Positions 1 through 38,368 of a DNA stretch of 64,000 nt are shown here, piece by piece (the stretch's first letter is position 1; the number at the start of each line of letters is the position of its first letter). The position numbers and the translations under genes are program-made. The DNA comes from Romanomermis culicivorax (taxonomy: Eukaryota > Nematoda > Enoplea > Mermithida > Mermithidae), in assembly GCA_963922205.1 (NCBI GenBank), contig CAWUHX010000079.1, positions 124,001 through 188,000 of the forward strand, written 5' to 3'. The notes under the pieces were generated by a model, which saw only the letters and a list, made by a program, of their open reading frames with translations, was not told the origin of the DNA and did not search any database.

Positions 1-27110
<27,110 letters not shown>

Positions 27111-27254
27111 AATTCTTAGATGCTGTCGTCTCTATAAGGAGAGACTCTCCTGGATTACTAAATAGATAGGTTCTGTATAAAAGTCGGAAAATCGGAACCG
27201 AATTCTACCGAATGGAACAATTTTTGGGGCCTATCTGGCTTTACGCTAGGCTAA

Positions 27255-27481
27255 AGGCTCATTTATACTTGCCTTTTCGACGGATCGGATCGTCAACAGC
27301 CTGAACCGTTCAGCCTGAAAATCTATTTTCAGTCGGAAAAGATAACTGCAATATTGGGGTAAACGATCGACAGTAACCTCCAACCGAACAGAACGGAACG
27401 AAAATTTCCTATTCGTTCGGTTACATTCCGCTAATTGCATTCCGTTCCGTTCCAACGAAAAAGGCAAGTATAAATGGGCCT
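27255..27481. mobile_element. 227-bp miniature inverted-repeat element (Tourist/Harbinger-like)
   Basis: Left end AGGCTCATTTATACTTGCCT and right end (reverse complement AGGCCCATTTATACTTGCCT) form terminal inverted repeats, flanked on both sides by TAA (27252-27254, 27482-27484). The 3-bp TWA duplication and non-coding interior are typical of PIF/Harbinger-derived MITEs. Confidence 0.82.
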
Positions 27482-27484
27482 TAA

Positions 27485-29131
27485 GGCTTAGAATCAGATC
27501 CATGATTATCTTACTGGGCTTCCGCTTATCCACACCCGACGTGCACACAAATAAGCGTTTGGCTCTCTTTAGACATAAACTCAAAATGGTCCGCGAATAG
27601 GAAATCTGTATCAAAAAAGATTTATTCTTGCCCCCCCTCATTGTCTACATTTTCCGATTGTACGTTTTTGTGTTGTTTCGAAAATTCAAAACCCGAAATT
27701 CGAAAAACCTCCCATTGAAAATTGAAGGATCCTGTGAATTTACTGACCAATTTAGAGGTTATATCAAGTAGAAAGAAAATTTAAATTTTACGTTAAAACG
27801 TTCAACACATTTTCGAAAAAAATGTTTGTTGGTGAAACCCGGGAACGGATCCCTCTATATGCGGGTCCAATGCCGGATCAAACACTTTTTAAGACAAAAA
27901 TTCGCAAAATCCCGAGATTCCAGCGAAAAGAAATGTCTGATCGTAACAATGTTGTAATGCGACAAATATAGATTTTTTTCAACCTGCGTGTTATAATGTT
28001 TTCTTTCAAGTTTTTTGTGCGTAGAGGAAAGGTTCTATCAGAGGGCGGAAAAATTTGCAACCGGCGCCGGCCCTGCCGGCGCTCCGGTGCCGTCTGGGTA
28101 TTAGTTTGGAACTGAATAATCTGTTTGTTTATTTTCTTCGATTTTTATGATTTTATTATTATTATTCAGATAAATTCAAATTCGGAACTTATGCTATTTC
28201 ACCTCTTCAGCTGAAATTTAGGATTAAATTTAAACTATTATCTGATGGAACATTTGAAAAAATCTCTCCCAACCATTCCGACCATGCATTAAGCCATTTG
28301 TGGACGAGGAGGGGTGACACAACCCCCAAAAGTGAGATACGTACTGCAAACCTACGGCAAAACGACAAAACACCAAGATGCATATTTTGCATCATAATTC
28401 ATATGTTATAACATAAGCGCCGGCCAACGCCGGTTCAGAAATTTCGATTGAATCGAAATTGACAACCGGCGCCGGCCATCATCAAAAAGACGAAGCATAG
28501 CAGCTCGAAACCGACGACGGCCGTCGGAGTATAGCATCGGGAAAGCTGGATAAACTTTTCCAAATTGATCAACTTATCTATATCATTCTGTAGATTTCAG
28601 AATCTTGTGACTGGACGAAAAAATAACTTTTTAAATTACTCACTCATCGAGCGCTTTTTTGTTTTCTTCTTTGGGACTGTCTTCTTATCATCTTTTGTTG
28701 TTCCTTGTTTCCTTTTATTTTCATTTATATCCTTTCTGTTATTCTCTTTTTTCTTTTTGTCTTTTCGATTTTGTTCCCTTTTTTATTTTTCTTTCTCTTG
28801 AATACGTTTGTTACTATTCTTCCTTCTCACGATACGACCACAATGTATATCCTATGAAGCAACCGAGCAGTCGGAGTTGCAGGATTCAGGGCGTAGCATG
28901 ACATTCAATGACGTTTTTTATTTAATTCTTTTTATTTTAATGTCAGTTTAGATTTTTTGTTTTACTGTTCTATTGTTTTACTAATTTTTTTTAATTTCCA
29001 CATTTTATTTCATTTTATTTAACGTTAAGTTATACTCATTATTGCTTTGCATGGAAATATTACAGTAAATACATACCTTGTGTATAAGCACCATCCTATT
29101 TTTTCGGGTCGATTTTTGACAGTTCTCTTGT
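27485..29131. other. Intergenic sequence with GC-rich palindromic islands
   Basis: No gene is recognised. CAACCGGCGCCGGCC occurs at about 28059 and again at about 28463 as a direct repeat, and AATTTCGATT-G-AATCGAAATT at 28440-28460 is a near-perfect palindrome between them. These look like the remains of another small repeat element. A T-rich stretch at 28640-28800 creates a spurious Phe-rich open frame. Confidence 0.5.
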
Positions 29132-29516
29132 TCTCCGTGTATAAGCACCACTAAGAAATGAGTTAATGAGTCTGATTTCCGTATACATGCACCACTTTGA
29201 GAAGTCGGTGTATTTAAAACAAATTCATCGATTCATTTTACCATATTCAGCTTTTCACTGCTTTTAGCATTTTAGTAGCTCTAACGTTAAGAAACTCATA
29301 CACTAATGAATTTAAACTGGAAGGTTTAAACTTTAATTTTAACTGTGTGATGAGCCAATCACAGTTGTTTGAATTTTATATGTCAGTGTCAGTATATTGA
29401 TCTCTACAGCTTGCCACATGTGTTTTAGTATTGTTTGTGCAAGTAACACTTTTTTTTCGTGTATAATCACTAGTAAGAATTTCCTTCTTCCAAAGGTAGT
29501 GCTTATACACGGATTC
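29132..29516. repeat. Inverted-repeat element with GTGTATAAGCAC ends
   Basis: TCCGTGTATAAGCACCACT at the left end is matched in reverse by AGTGCTTATACACGGA at about 29500-29515. Related copies of GTGTATAAGCAC also stand at 29079 and, decayed, at 29180 and 29458. It is a probable MITE-like unit about 385 bp long. Confidence 0.55.
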
Positions 29517-29529
29517 TGTTTCCGTAAAT

Positions 29530-29940
29530 AAGGAAGGAAGAAAGGAAAAGGAAAGGAAAGGAAAGGAAAGGAAAGGAAAGGAAAGGAAAGGAAAGGAAAG
29601 GAAAGGAAAAGGAAAGGAAAGGAAAGGAAAGGAAAGGAAAGGAAAGGAAAGGAAAGGAAAGGAAAGGAAAGGAAAGGAAAGGAAAGGAAAGGAAAGGAAA
29701 GGAAAGGAAAGGAAAGGAAAGGAAAGGAAAGGAAAGGAAAGGAAAGGAAAGGAAAGGAAAGGAAAGGAAAGAAAGGAAAGGAAAGGAAAGGAAAGGAAAG
29801 GAAAGGAAAGGAAAGGAAAGGAAAGGAAAGGAAAGGAAAGGAAAGGAAAGGAAAGGAAAGGAAAGGAAAGGAAAGGAAAGGAAAGGAAAGGAAAGGAAAG
29901 GAAAGGAAAGGAAAGGAAAGGAAAGGAAAGGAAAGGAAAG
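29530..29940. repeat. (GGAAA)n pentanucleotide tract, about 410 bp
   Basis: An almost pure GGAAA array has slips near 29609 and 29770. One strand is all purine. The Phe-Pro-Ser-Leu open frames on the other strand are artefacts of this repeat. Confidence 0.97.
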
Positions 29941-29960
29941 CAGACTGCAAAAGCAGATGA

Positions 29961-30190
29961 AATAAACAGTTACCTCCATTTGTCATTCAGCATTATGTGA
30001 AAACCAGATAGATCCAATAAGTAAAATGGAATCAATTTTTAAATAACTGACTGCTAAAATCAACGAATACACTATGAAACTTAGTGTTGTTAAAATAAAT
30101 GGTTACCTGCATTTGTCATTTAGCATCATATGAAAACCAGATAGAAAAAAAATCCGATAAGTGAAATTTAATCACATTTTAAATAACTGA
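29961..30190. repeat. Two direct copies of a roughly 90-bp sequence
   Basis: The blocks at about 29966-30050 and 30099-30190 share GTTACCTCCATTTGTCATT-type starts, GAAAACCAGATAG and TTAAATAACTGA. They are separated by about 50 bp. Confidence 0.8.
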
Positions 30191-31189
30191 ATTTTTGCCT
30201 CATTCTTTTTTTAAAGTTTTTTTGACGTACTGGAACATGTAGTAGAGTACAAACATTATCATAAAGTGTGGATATCTTCTGAAAAGCAAACATAAAAAAG
30301 AATATGAAATTTAGAAAGTAAAAAATGTGTTTTTGTTGATTAAAGTATCAAAGTCAAAAAATGTAATTGAATAAAATCTAAGCAATGTAGCTTTTAAATT
30401 CTTTTGCATAATGGCAAAAAACGCTTTCGGATACATTATGAATGCTTTACTGTGACAACAAGTACTAAACAAAACAAGGTTTTCAGAAAAGTTTGTGAAG
30501 TTTCATTTTCAAATGACTGGAAATCTTTTATTGCAAATAATACTTTGCATAATACAAGACAGTTACATAATGTGTATGTGCGACAGGAGATTTCAGAGCA
30601 TCCATACATATCCAATTGTAAAATTTTTTTACATAATTACCATTTTATTAATTGAAAATAGGGGGCCCCTACAGAAGAAATTATGCGATGAAAATTCATT
30701 GCTGCGTGATTGTTGCAGCAAATCGTTGTTGTTTGGGTGGTATCATCCCTTTTTACCTCTGAAAACTGGGTGGTATCATTCTTTTTTACCTCTGAATTCT
30801 TTCAGGGACAGCTTCATGTTCATCGAAAATGGAAAAAGCATGAAATATCAACCTTTTTTTCGACAAACGTGATCATTAAAAAATTTGAAAATGTTGTGGA
30901 TATTTACATTTTTTCTGCAATAAAACTCGTTCTTAATATATGTTATATTCACAAATATATTTGTTCGACATTAAAAATTTTTCATGTTAAAAAAATATGT
31001 TAATAATGTTTTTTGATCAAAATTTTCAATAAATTGAATCTATTCTCAAAAATTGGAATTGATGAGCATGTAATAGGAAAAAGTAGCTAAATTATACAAC
31101 AAATACATAGCTCTAATGTCTGAAATATTACAATCGTAATAATTTGGCAATCATTTTATTGACAAGTCCATTTTTGGGCAAAAGTGCTA
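30191..31189. other. AT-rich intergenic sequence
   Basis: No gene is recognised. The only structure seen is a two-copy repeat of GGGTGGTATCAT...TTTTTACCTCTGAA at 30735-30796. Confidence 0.5.
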
Positions 31190-32632
31190 TACCTTGAGGA
31201 GTACAACACTTCGTTTTACACAACTTGAAGGTAAACCCATAGTGTTCCTGAAGTATGCACACGTTTGAAATTTATGCAAAGTATAGCTACAATATACATG
31301 AGCTTGAAAATACACTACAGTCTGGGTAGGTCAGAAATTACACGTAAAGTGTGCCTAAAGTGTACACAAGTTCGAAATCACATGCGAAGCCTACAGAACA
31401 CATAACTTCGAAATTACTGGTAAAATACGCCTAGAGTATGCTCAAGTTCGAATTTACACGTAAATGATGGCTTCAGTATAAAAAAATTCAAGTTTACACG
31501 AAAGTATGGCCACAGTATACACAAGTTAGAATTTATAGGTAACGTATGCCTACAGTATGCATAAGTTCGAATTTACATGTAAAGTGTCCCTAGAGTATGC
31601 AGAAGTTCAAATTCACACGTATAGTACACCTACGGCAAGAACAAGTCAGAATTTACATGTACAGTATGATTACAGTACAAACAAGTTCGAATTTACATGC
31701 AAAGCTTGCCTAATGTGAGAAAAGTTCAAATTTACATGCAAAGTATGCCTACAGTATGAACAGGTTCGAATTTACACGTTTACTATGTCTACAGTAAGAC
31801 AATTTAGAACTTATATGTACAGTATGCATACAGTATGAGGAAGTTTGAATTTACATGCAAAGTTTGCCTAGAGTAAGAAAAGTTCAAATTTACATGCAAA
31901 GTATGACTACAGTACGAACAAGTTCAAACTTACACGTTAACCATGTCTACAGTAAGAAAAGTTAGAATTTGCATGTACAGTATGCATACAGTACAGACAA
32001 GTTCGAATTTACATGGAACATTTGCCTAAAGTAAGAAAAGTTCACGTTTACATGGAAAGTAAGCCTACAGTATGAACAAGTTCGAATTTACACGCAAAGT
32101 ATGCCTACAGTAAGAAAAGTTCGAGTTTACATGTACAGTATGGCTACAGTACAAGCAAGTTCGAATTTACATGCAAAGTAAGTGCCTACAGTAAGAAAAG
32201 TTCGAGTTTATATGTATAGTATGGCTACAGTCAAACAAGTTCGAATTTACATGTAAAGATTGCCTAAAGTGAGAAAAGTTCAAATTTACAAGCAAAGTAT
32301 GCCTACAGTAAGAAACGTTCGAATTTACATGTACAGTATGGCTACAGTACAAACAAGTTCGAATTTACACGCAAAGTATGCCTATAGTAAGAAACGTTCG
32401 AATTTACACATACTGTATGGCTACACTACAAACAAGTTCAAATTTACACGCTAAGCATGCCTACAGTAAGAAAAGTTCGAATTTACATGTATATAGTATG
32501 CCTACGATAAGAACAAGTTAGAATTTACATGCAAGATAAGACTACAGTAAGACGTTCAAATTTACACGCAAAGTATGCCTACAGTACGAACAAGTTCGAC
32601 TTAACAGGTAAAGTATGCCTACAGCATGATCA
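31190..32632. repeat. Degenerate minisatellite, about 40-bp unit, roughly 35 copies
   Basis: The repeated unit reads approximately GTTCGAATTTACATGCAAAG then TATGCCTACAGTAAGAACAA. Spacing between successive GTTCGAATTT blocks is 39-42 bp. Most copies keep the TACAGTA core. Open frames on either strand here are repeat artefacts. Confidence 0.92.
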
Positions 32633-34386
32633 TATCTGAAATTATGTTGCGTCAGTGTGAATTACATTTTTTTATTTTATTGCTACGTTTTTTATATACA
32701 TTCTATTTATTCTACTTTGTTTTTTTCGGGAACAGCACCACTAAAGTAGGGTTTTCTATTGCAAGTATATATCTCGACTGTGTAAACATTTTTGTAGACG
32801 TGCTGTTCCCGAAGAAACAAGCTATAGCTAGAGTTCAGTCATTATTAAATGTAATAAGATACGATGTTTCATTAAGGTCATTATCAGACACCCTGTGCAC
32901 CTTGAACCATTGTAAGCATACATGCACGTGGGGGGGGGGTTTGGGTGGTTTCAATCCCCAGCGGACTTTGATTGACCCCCAGCAGATTCTTGCTGACCCT
33001 CAACAGATTTGACTATCCCAGCAACGATAGAGAAGATGACGAAGGAAAATGAGCAGGGGTGAAGAGAAAGTCGTCATAAAAATTGAAATGATGCTGTAGT
33101 ATAACAATTTTTCTAAACAGAGCATACTCTATTTCAAAAAACTAATATCAAAATTTTATAAAAGGGCAGTTTAAGCAAATAATTTCACATATCTGACTAA
33201 TATAAGTTGAAGAATATGCTGCTTCGATGTTAGAAGACCCAGCTAAGACCTTCTTTTCATTATTAAGAACGAAAAAATTTTTTGTATTCCACCCTCTGTC
33301 TTGGCTGACACCCAGCAGAATTTCTATGCTGTGCATGTATGGTTTTGTAAGTCATTAGAGTTGGTCAACTACACAGTAGTTAAACGATTATCACGAGTTA
33401 CAACACACGGGTATACGGAAAAGACTAGTCCCAGAATTGTTGTGTCATTGACGCCATGCTTAACTGTGTCAGAGATCAAGTTCCGTTCAGATCTTTCGAT
33501 CTGGTTCAGCCAAAATTTACATTTGAACGAAAGAAAAAACGTATTTGCATTTTTAAATGCTCTATCCAGCCGATCTTGTTCGAACTCGATATCTTAATTC
33601 GTTCGATTCCCAGATCGATTTTTTAAGCAAAAATCGCTAAAAAGCATGTTTTTTTTATGTTTTTTAAATATGAAACCCTTAGAAGTTTGTTTCAAGTGAT
33701 CGGACTAGCTCACGCATCTGCTCCTACATGTAAGCTACCGATGACACTTTACGGCATGAAAATCTCTAGGCACTGTTGAACATTTGCCTTTTATGTTAAT
33801 GTACAGGACGGCAGTAACGCTTAATGGCTGCTGAATGACGTGTCAAATGAAAACAGATTACCTATATTACTTTAGTTATAGATTAATGGGTCTGCTGATC
33901 AGGTATCCCAAACAAACAACAAAACAATGCAAAATTAAATGTAAAAAAATTCAGGGAAGAATATTCATTTTTCAAGCTGCACATAATGCACTGGAAAGCA
34001 ATGCAAATGGCCATGTGAATTTTAGCAAATGAGAGTGGAAATACGGTTTATTTTTTCATTTTTTCACGAAAAGCTTTTTCTATTGTCATTTGAGACAACC
34101 TTTCATCGACTGCTGAACCTTTATCAATGCTATTTTACAAGTGGATTTACTAGAGTATTTTTTCGATTAGCTGAATTGCATCGAGTACTTTCATTATACT
34201 GTGTAGAAGAACTGAGATTTGATTTGAGACAACCTGTTCAACAAGAATTGCAATCAGCTGCATCAAACCTTACCAGTGTTCTGAAACATATCGCTTTTGA
34301 TTCAGTCAGAAAACATCAGAAGCAATCTACTATGTGTAAAAATTGTTAGTGTATCTGAGCTTTATCTTTCGAGCATTGTTGTACTC
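32633..34386. other. Intergenic sequence with one hairpin
   Basis: TTCGGGAACAGCAC at 32725-32738 pairs with GTGCTGTTCCCGAA at 32800-32813, giving a 14-bp perfect stem around a 61-nt loop. A run of nine G lies near 32931. Around 32955-33010 CCCAGC-AGATT units repeat, and one recurs near 33311. No gene is recognised. Confidence 0.5.
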
Positions 34387-34389
34387 TTA

Positions 34390-35590
34390 AGGCCCTGTCA
34401 TACTTCACCGCGCGGCGCCGCGCGGCGCCGGTTGTCCTATTCATACTAAAGCCGTAGGCATACTTGACCGGTTTTTTTGCGGCCGCAAATTTTGCGGCCC
34501 GCAATTGCGGGTCGGTTGCGGCTCTCACAATGGCATACTTTTGTGCGGTTCCGCAAAAATGCGGAACCGGAAAACCGCAATTGTAAGCATAGTTAACCGC
34601 AATTTCGAACCGGAAATTACTTAAGAGATGCAAGGTTGTAGGTTTCCGAATCCAAAAGCGTCAAAATGCTTGGGTATGCTCCTAATTGCATGGAAAAGCA
34701 TCCGTAGGCACATTATGAACGTTTTTAAAAATGGGGAAAATTTTTGGAAAATGAGGAAAAAAATTTTGGGTCCGGTTCTCATGTGGAAAAATCAACCGCT
34801 CTAAAAACATCATGTTTTAAAAGCTTAAAAACACTAAAATAAACCGTCTATGAGCATTTTTAAGCGAAAAAAGACTTTGAGAAAATTGGGGAAAAAATTT
34901 TTACCCCTATCGCCATTTGACGAAAAAGCCGGCGGGAAAAACAGTGATTATAATCTTCCAATGTTCACCAAAATACATCTTTTCAGTTTTCGATTCCCCA
35001 AAATTTTTTCGACAATGAGAACCTTGCATAAATTTTTTTCCTCATTCCTGATTTTCTTTCCTCAGAAGACTCCTTTGCAGAAAAAAAAACGGTGGACAGA
35101 GCAAATTCTGGAAAAAATTGAGTTCTCTAGTTGATAAAGATCAGGTATTCAGTGTTATTCAGCGCAAAACGGCATATACTGTATCAAGTGCGGCTACCAG
35201 AACCGCAAAAAGTACTCCACTCGAGAACTCTTTGCGGGTCCATAAACCGAACTAAACCGCAATGCGGTTGCGGGTTTCCACCCACAAAATTTTTTTCCGG
35301 TTGCGGGTGACTTGGGGGCCGCAATTTTTGAAAACCGCAAAAAACTGTGCGGGCCGCACACTTTTTCGCCCGTTGCGGCTAAGTATGCCTACGGCCTAAC
35401 AGGCGGCGGCGCCGCTTTTTTACTTTTGGATTTTGCTCTTCTCAAAAAATGTGTATTGGTTCAGTTGAAACCTGATGGGGCGCCGCGCGGCGCCGCAAAA
35501 ATTACAAAAACCTATTCATACTTCAAAGGCGGTACCGCGCGGCGCCGCTTTTTAGTATGAATAGAAGCGCGGTGAAGTATGACAGGGCCT
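34390..35590. mobile_element. Outer inverted-repeat element (Tourist/Harbinger-like), split by a nested one
   Basis: Terminal inverted repeats AGGCCCTGTCATACTTCACC (left) and its complement (right) are flanked by TTA on both sides (34387-34389 and 35591-35593). Without the nested element and its duplication it would be about 251 bp, the normal MITE size. It has GC-rich GGCGCCGCGCGG subterminal blocks at both ends. Confidence 0.85.
34450..35396. mobile_element. Nested 947-bp inverted-repeat element
   Basis: Ends AGCCGTAGGCATACTTGACC (left) and the complement of GGCCGTAGGCATACTTAGCC (right) are flanked by TAA (34447-34449 and 35397-35399). It lies wholly inside the outer element. Its arms are rich in GCGG/CCGC units. 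The end pattern (ATACTT about ten bases in) is shared with the outer element and with 27255-27481, suggesting one transposase source. No transposase gene is inside. Confidence 0.82.
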
Positions 35591-35593
35591 TTA

Positions 35594-36018
35594 CTCTTTA
35601 CATCCATTGTTTCTACAGTACTTGTTTTTCATGCATCTGCCTAATGTTGAGTAAATTTACGGGACATAATTTTTGATTTATATAAATCAGCAGAAGTTTA
35701 AAAATGTGTATGTAAAAAATTGACAAAGTAGAACATTTTAAATTTTCGAATTACTGCAGCTATGCGAATTCACAGTTGAAATAAATACAATTTTCGTACC
35801 AATTGCATCAATTTACTACAAATGTGTGATTCTCAGGTGATTTAAATTTCCAATTTTGTGCGTGTCACATTGTGTCGCAAACATGGTGGCACAATATCAT
35901 GATTAAACACCTCACGACTACTTGAGGAACATAAATACTGCACGATACTCCTGGATAACGACAAATTTTGTTTTTTTATTTGCTTACCCATTTTCCTTTT
36001 TGAACTGTGTTGACTGGG
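35594..36018. other. Intergenic spacer between two inverted-repeat elements
   Basis: AT-rich. No gene, RNA or repeat is recognised. Confidence 0.5.
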
Positions 36019-37137
36019 GGCGTGCCCCCAATACAGCGGAACCCACAACAGCGAAACTCAAAATAGCGAGATTCAAAACAGCATTTTTCAAAGCAGCGCA
36101 GTCTGAAAATAGCGATTTTCAATACAGCGAAATCTCAGTACAGCGATTGTCAAAACAGCGAGGACTCAAAACAGCGAAGTTTCAAAACAGTGATTCTCAA
36201 AAAGCGGATCTCAATATAGCGAATAGTAAAAAGTTCTATGGATCAGAGTAAACACACACATCATTTTTATAAATATGCAAATCAGGTATATTAAAGTCGT
36301 TTTCGCTAGTTGAGATAGTCTATCTTTAGTTGCATATGGCTATTTTGTGCTGCGGTTGCGGTAGGCATGCACAAAAGGCCAAAATGCCAAAATATATCTG
36401 TCAGAAAAACATTTTTGCGAAACGTTTGAAAAAAACAAAAGCAAAAAATTATCATGAGGATTCCGTAATGGAGGTTAATTTCAAAAAAAATCAAATTAAT
36501 GAAATAAGTATAACAAAATGAAACAAGCAAATTAGATGAAATGAATAAAATAATTACGCAGTAATGGTAGAACAAAAAACAAATAATACAGAAGTAAAAA
36601 GTAAAATAATGTAATCAAAAGTATATATTCAAAAGTAGGTAAAAAAATTGAACAAAAGTACACAACGTGAACAATCAAACAAAAAGAACAAAAAGTGGCT
36701 CAAAATGAGAATATTTTGAATGGAATAAGTCAACAAAGGAAAAAAGAAACAAAAGACATGCATGTAGATATGCTAATAATAAACAAACCAGAATAAAAAG
36801 CTGTAATGTCGTGAAAACACATGCTATAGAGCCATAATGTCAGAAATATGGCGATTGGTGCCAAAGTGTGTGACAACCAGCATCCACCAGATCGAAAAGG
36901 AGGACCAAATGGGCCATGCGCCAAAACGTCTACCCCGCCCAATCTTCATTTTTTCTTTCTAAAGATAATTTTTTTGAAATTCACTAATTTGAGAATCTGT
37001 TCTAAGACTTTACTGTTTTGAGAATCGCTGTATTGAGATTTCGCTGTATTTAGAGTCGCTATTTTGAGACCTCGCTGTTTTGAGTTTCGCTATTTTGAGT
37101 CTCACTGTTGTGGGGTTCGCTGTATTGGGGACACGCC
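36019..37137. mobile_element. Foldback-type element with arms of 17-18-bp tandem units (1.1 kb)
   Basis: The left arm (36019-36230) is a tandem run of units like CAAAACAGCGAAACT. The right arm (36991-37137) is the reverse complement of the same run. The tips GGCGTG(T/C)CCCCAATACAGCG mirror each other. Long inverted arms built of short direct repeats are the defining structure of foldback elements. The 760-bp centre has no gene that I recognise. I do not see a clear target duplication. Confidence 0.75.
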
Positions 37138-37449
37138 TTATTTCTTGAGTACAAAATAGGTTTCACCTTATAAACAACATGCATGCACATCTCTAACTGG
37201 GTTTCTTAATCGTACTGGGCGATATTCTTGTTTCAGGATCACCAAAATGTATTCTCCCCGTAACGAATGAAAAAACAAATAGATGCCTCATAAATATCAT
37301 AGAATTATACAAAAATGATGAAATCCTATAACTTGGATTAGTTGGGCATTTTCGATGCTAGGAGATGTTGCCAGAGTTCAGACCGGAACTTGCATCAAGT
37401 AATCAAATCACATCTATGGTAAAATCGAATCATCGGTTTAAGACACAAT
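37138..37449. other. Intergenic sequence
   Basis: AT-rich, with no feature recognised. Confidence 0.45.
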
Positions 37450-38291
37450 TTCTGTAATAATCAACCAAGGCCTGTGGTTAAGTGTGATATGTAAAAAATA
37501 AATCCTATCTCGAAAAAACATATTTTGTACAGTTTTTTGCACTGAACAACATGCCAGTATTCATTTGATCTAAAAATCTGAATTCGTTTTGCAACATCAA
37601 TCCGAAGGTTCAAATTTTTTGCAATTTTCGAAATTTTAGGTCACAATTATTGAAAGCTTATAAGTAATCGGCTATCCAATGTCGATCAATAAAACTTAAT
37701 CAGTGAATGTAACAATGTTTAGTGTATATGCATGACACATGTAGATATATATAGCATCAAAATTATGGTTTACACTACTTTTAAATTCCAATTTTCAGCA
37801 GTTATCAATCACTCAAATTCACTCATTTTTGTACCCCATAAAGTCAAATAATGGGTGTCATTGATTAAACTCCACTATGTTATGGCCGGATTCCTTGGCC
37901 ACATACCCACAAAGTTTTATCAAAATAAAAAAATATTGAGTGCGCCACAGTGGAACAATTGGAAGCCATTTTGAATAAAATTATCAAATTTTTTGTTTAA
38001 AAATGCTCCTGTTCACTTAAAATTAAATTAATCCCACTAAAACTTTAAAGCATTGCAGGCTGACATCTTGGCTATATACCCATAAGGTTTGGTCATAATA
38101 TCATTATCCCTTACATGAAAAATTCCTCGAAGTAAAACGCACTTTTGATATTGTTGAAAAAACTTCAGGTGCAAATTGGTGTTCCATTTAGTTGGAATAT
38201 TATTAATTCTATTCCAAATCGACTGCATTGCTGCCACAGTATGTGGCTACATAGCCACAAAGTTGCATCATATTAAAAATTAGAAAAGCCA
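37450..38291. repeat. Left inverted arm of the composite unit
   Basis: It contains three related sub-repeats around CCACATACCCACAAAGTT, CTATATACCCATAAGGTT and CTACATAGCCACAAAGTT, which recur inverted in the right arm. Confidence 0.8.
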
Positions 38292-38368
38292 TGTTCTCTT
38301 GCATAACTATCAGATGAAAGATTGTTCGAATTTTTAGCAAAAACTGACAAACTCTGGATCATTTTCAG

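Noticed and set aside
28565..28801. Hydrophobic 78-codon frame on the + strand
   Set aside because: It is a T-rich low-complexity stretch giving Phe/Leu/Ser; no start context, splice sites or family.
29339..29986. Two long frames of repeated Phe-Leu-Ser-Phe-Pro on the - strand
   Set aside because: They come from the GGAAA tract, whose 15-bp frame period keeps several frames open.
31190..32632. CRISPR-like regular spacing of repeats
   Set aside because: Units are degenerate throughout, have no unique spacers and sit in animal DNA; this is a minisatellite.
33301..33597. 98-codon + strand frame
   Set aside because: No recognisable motif, no splice or start context, and it lies in repeat-rich intergenic DNA.
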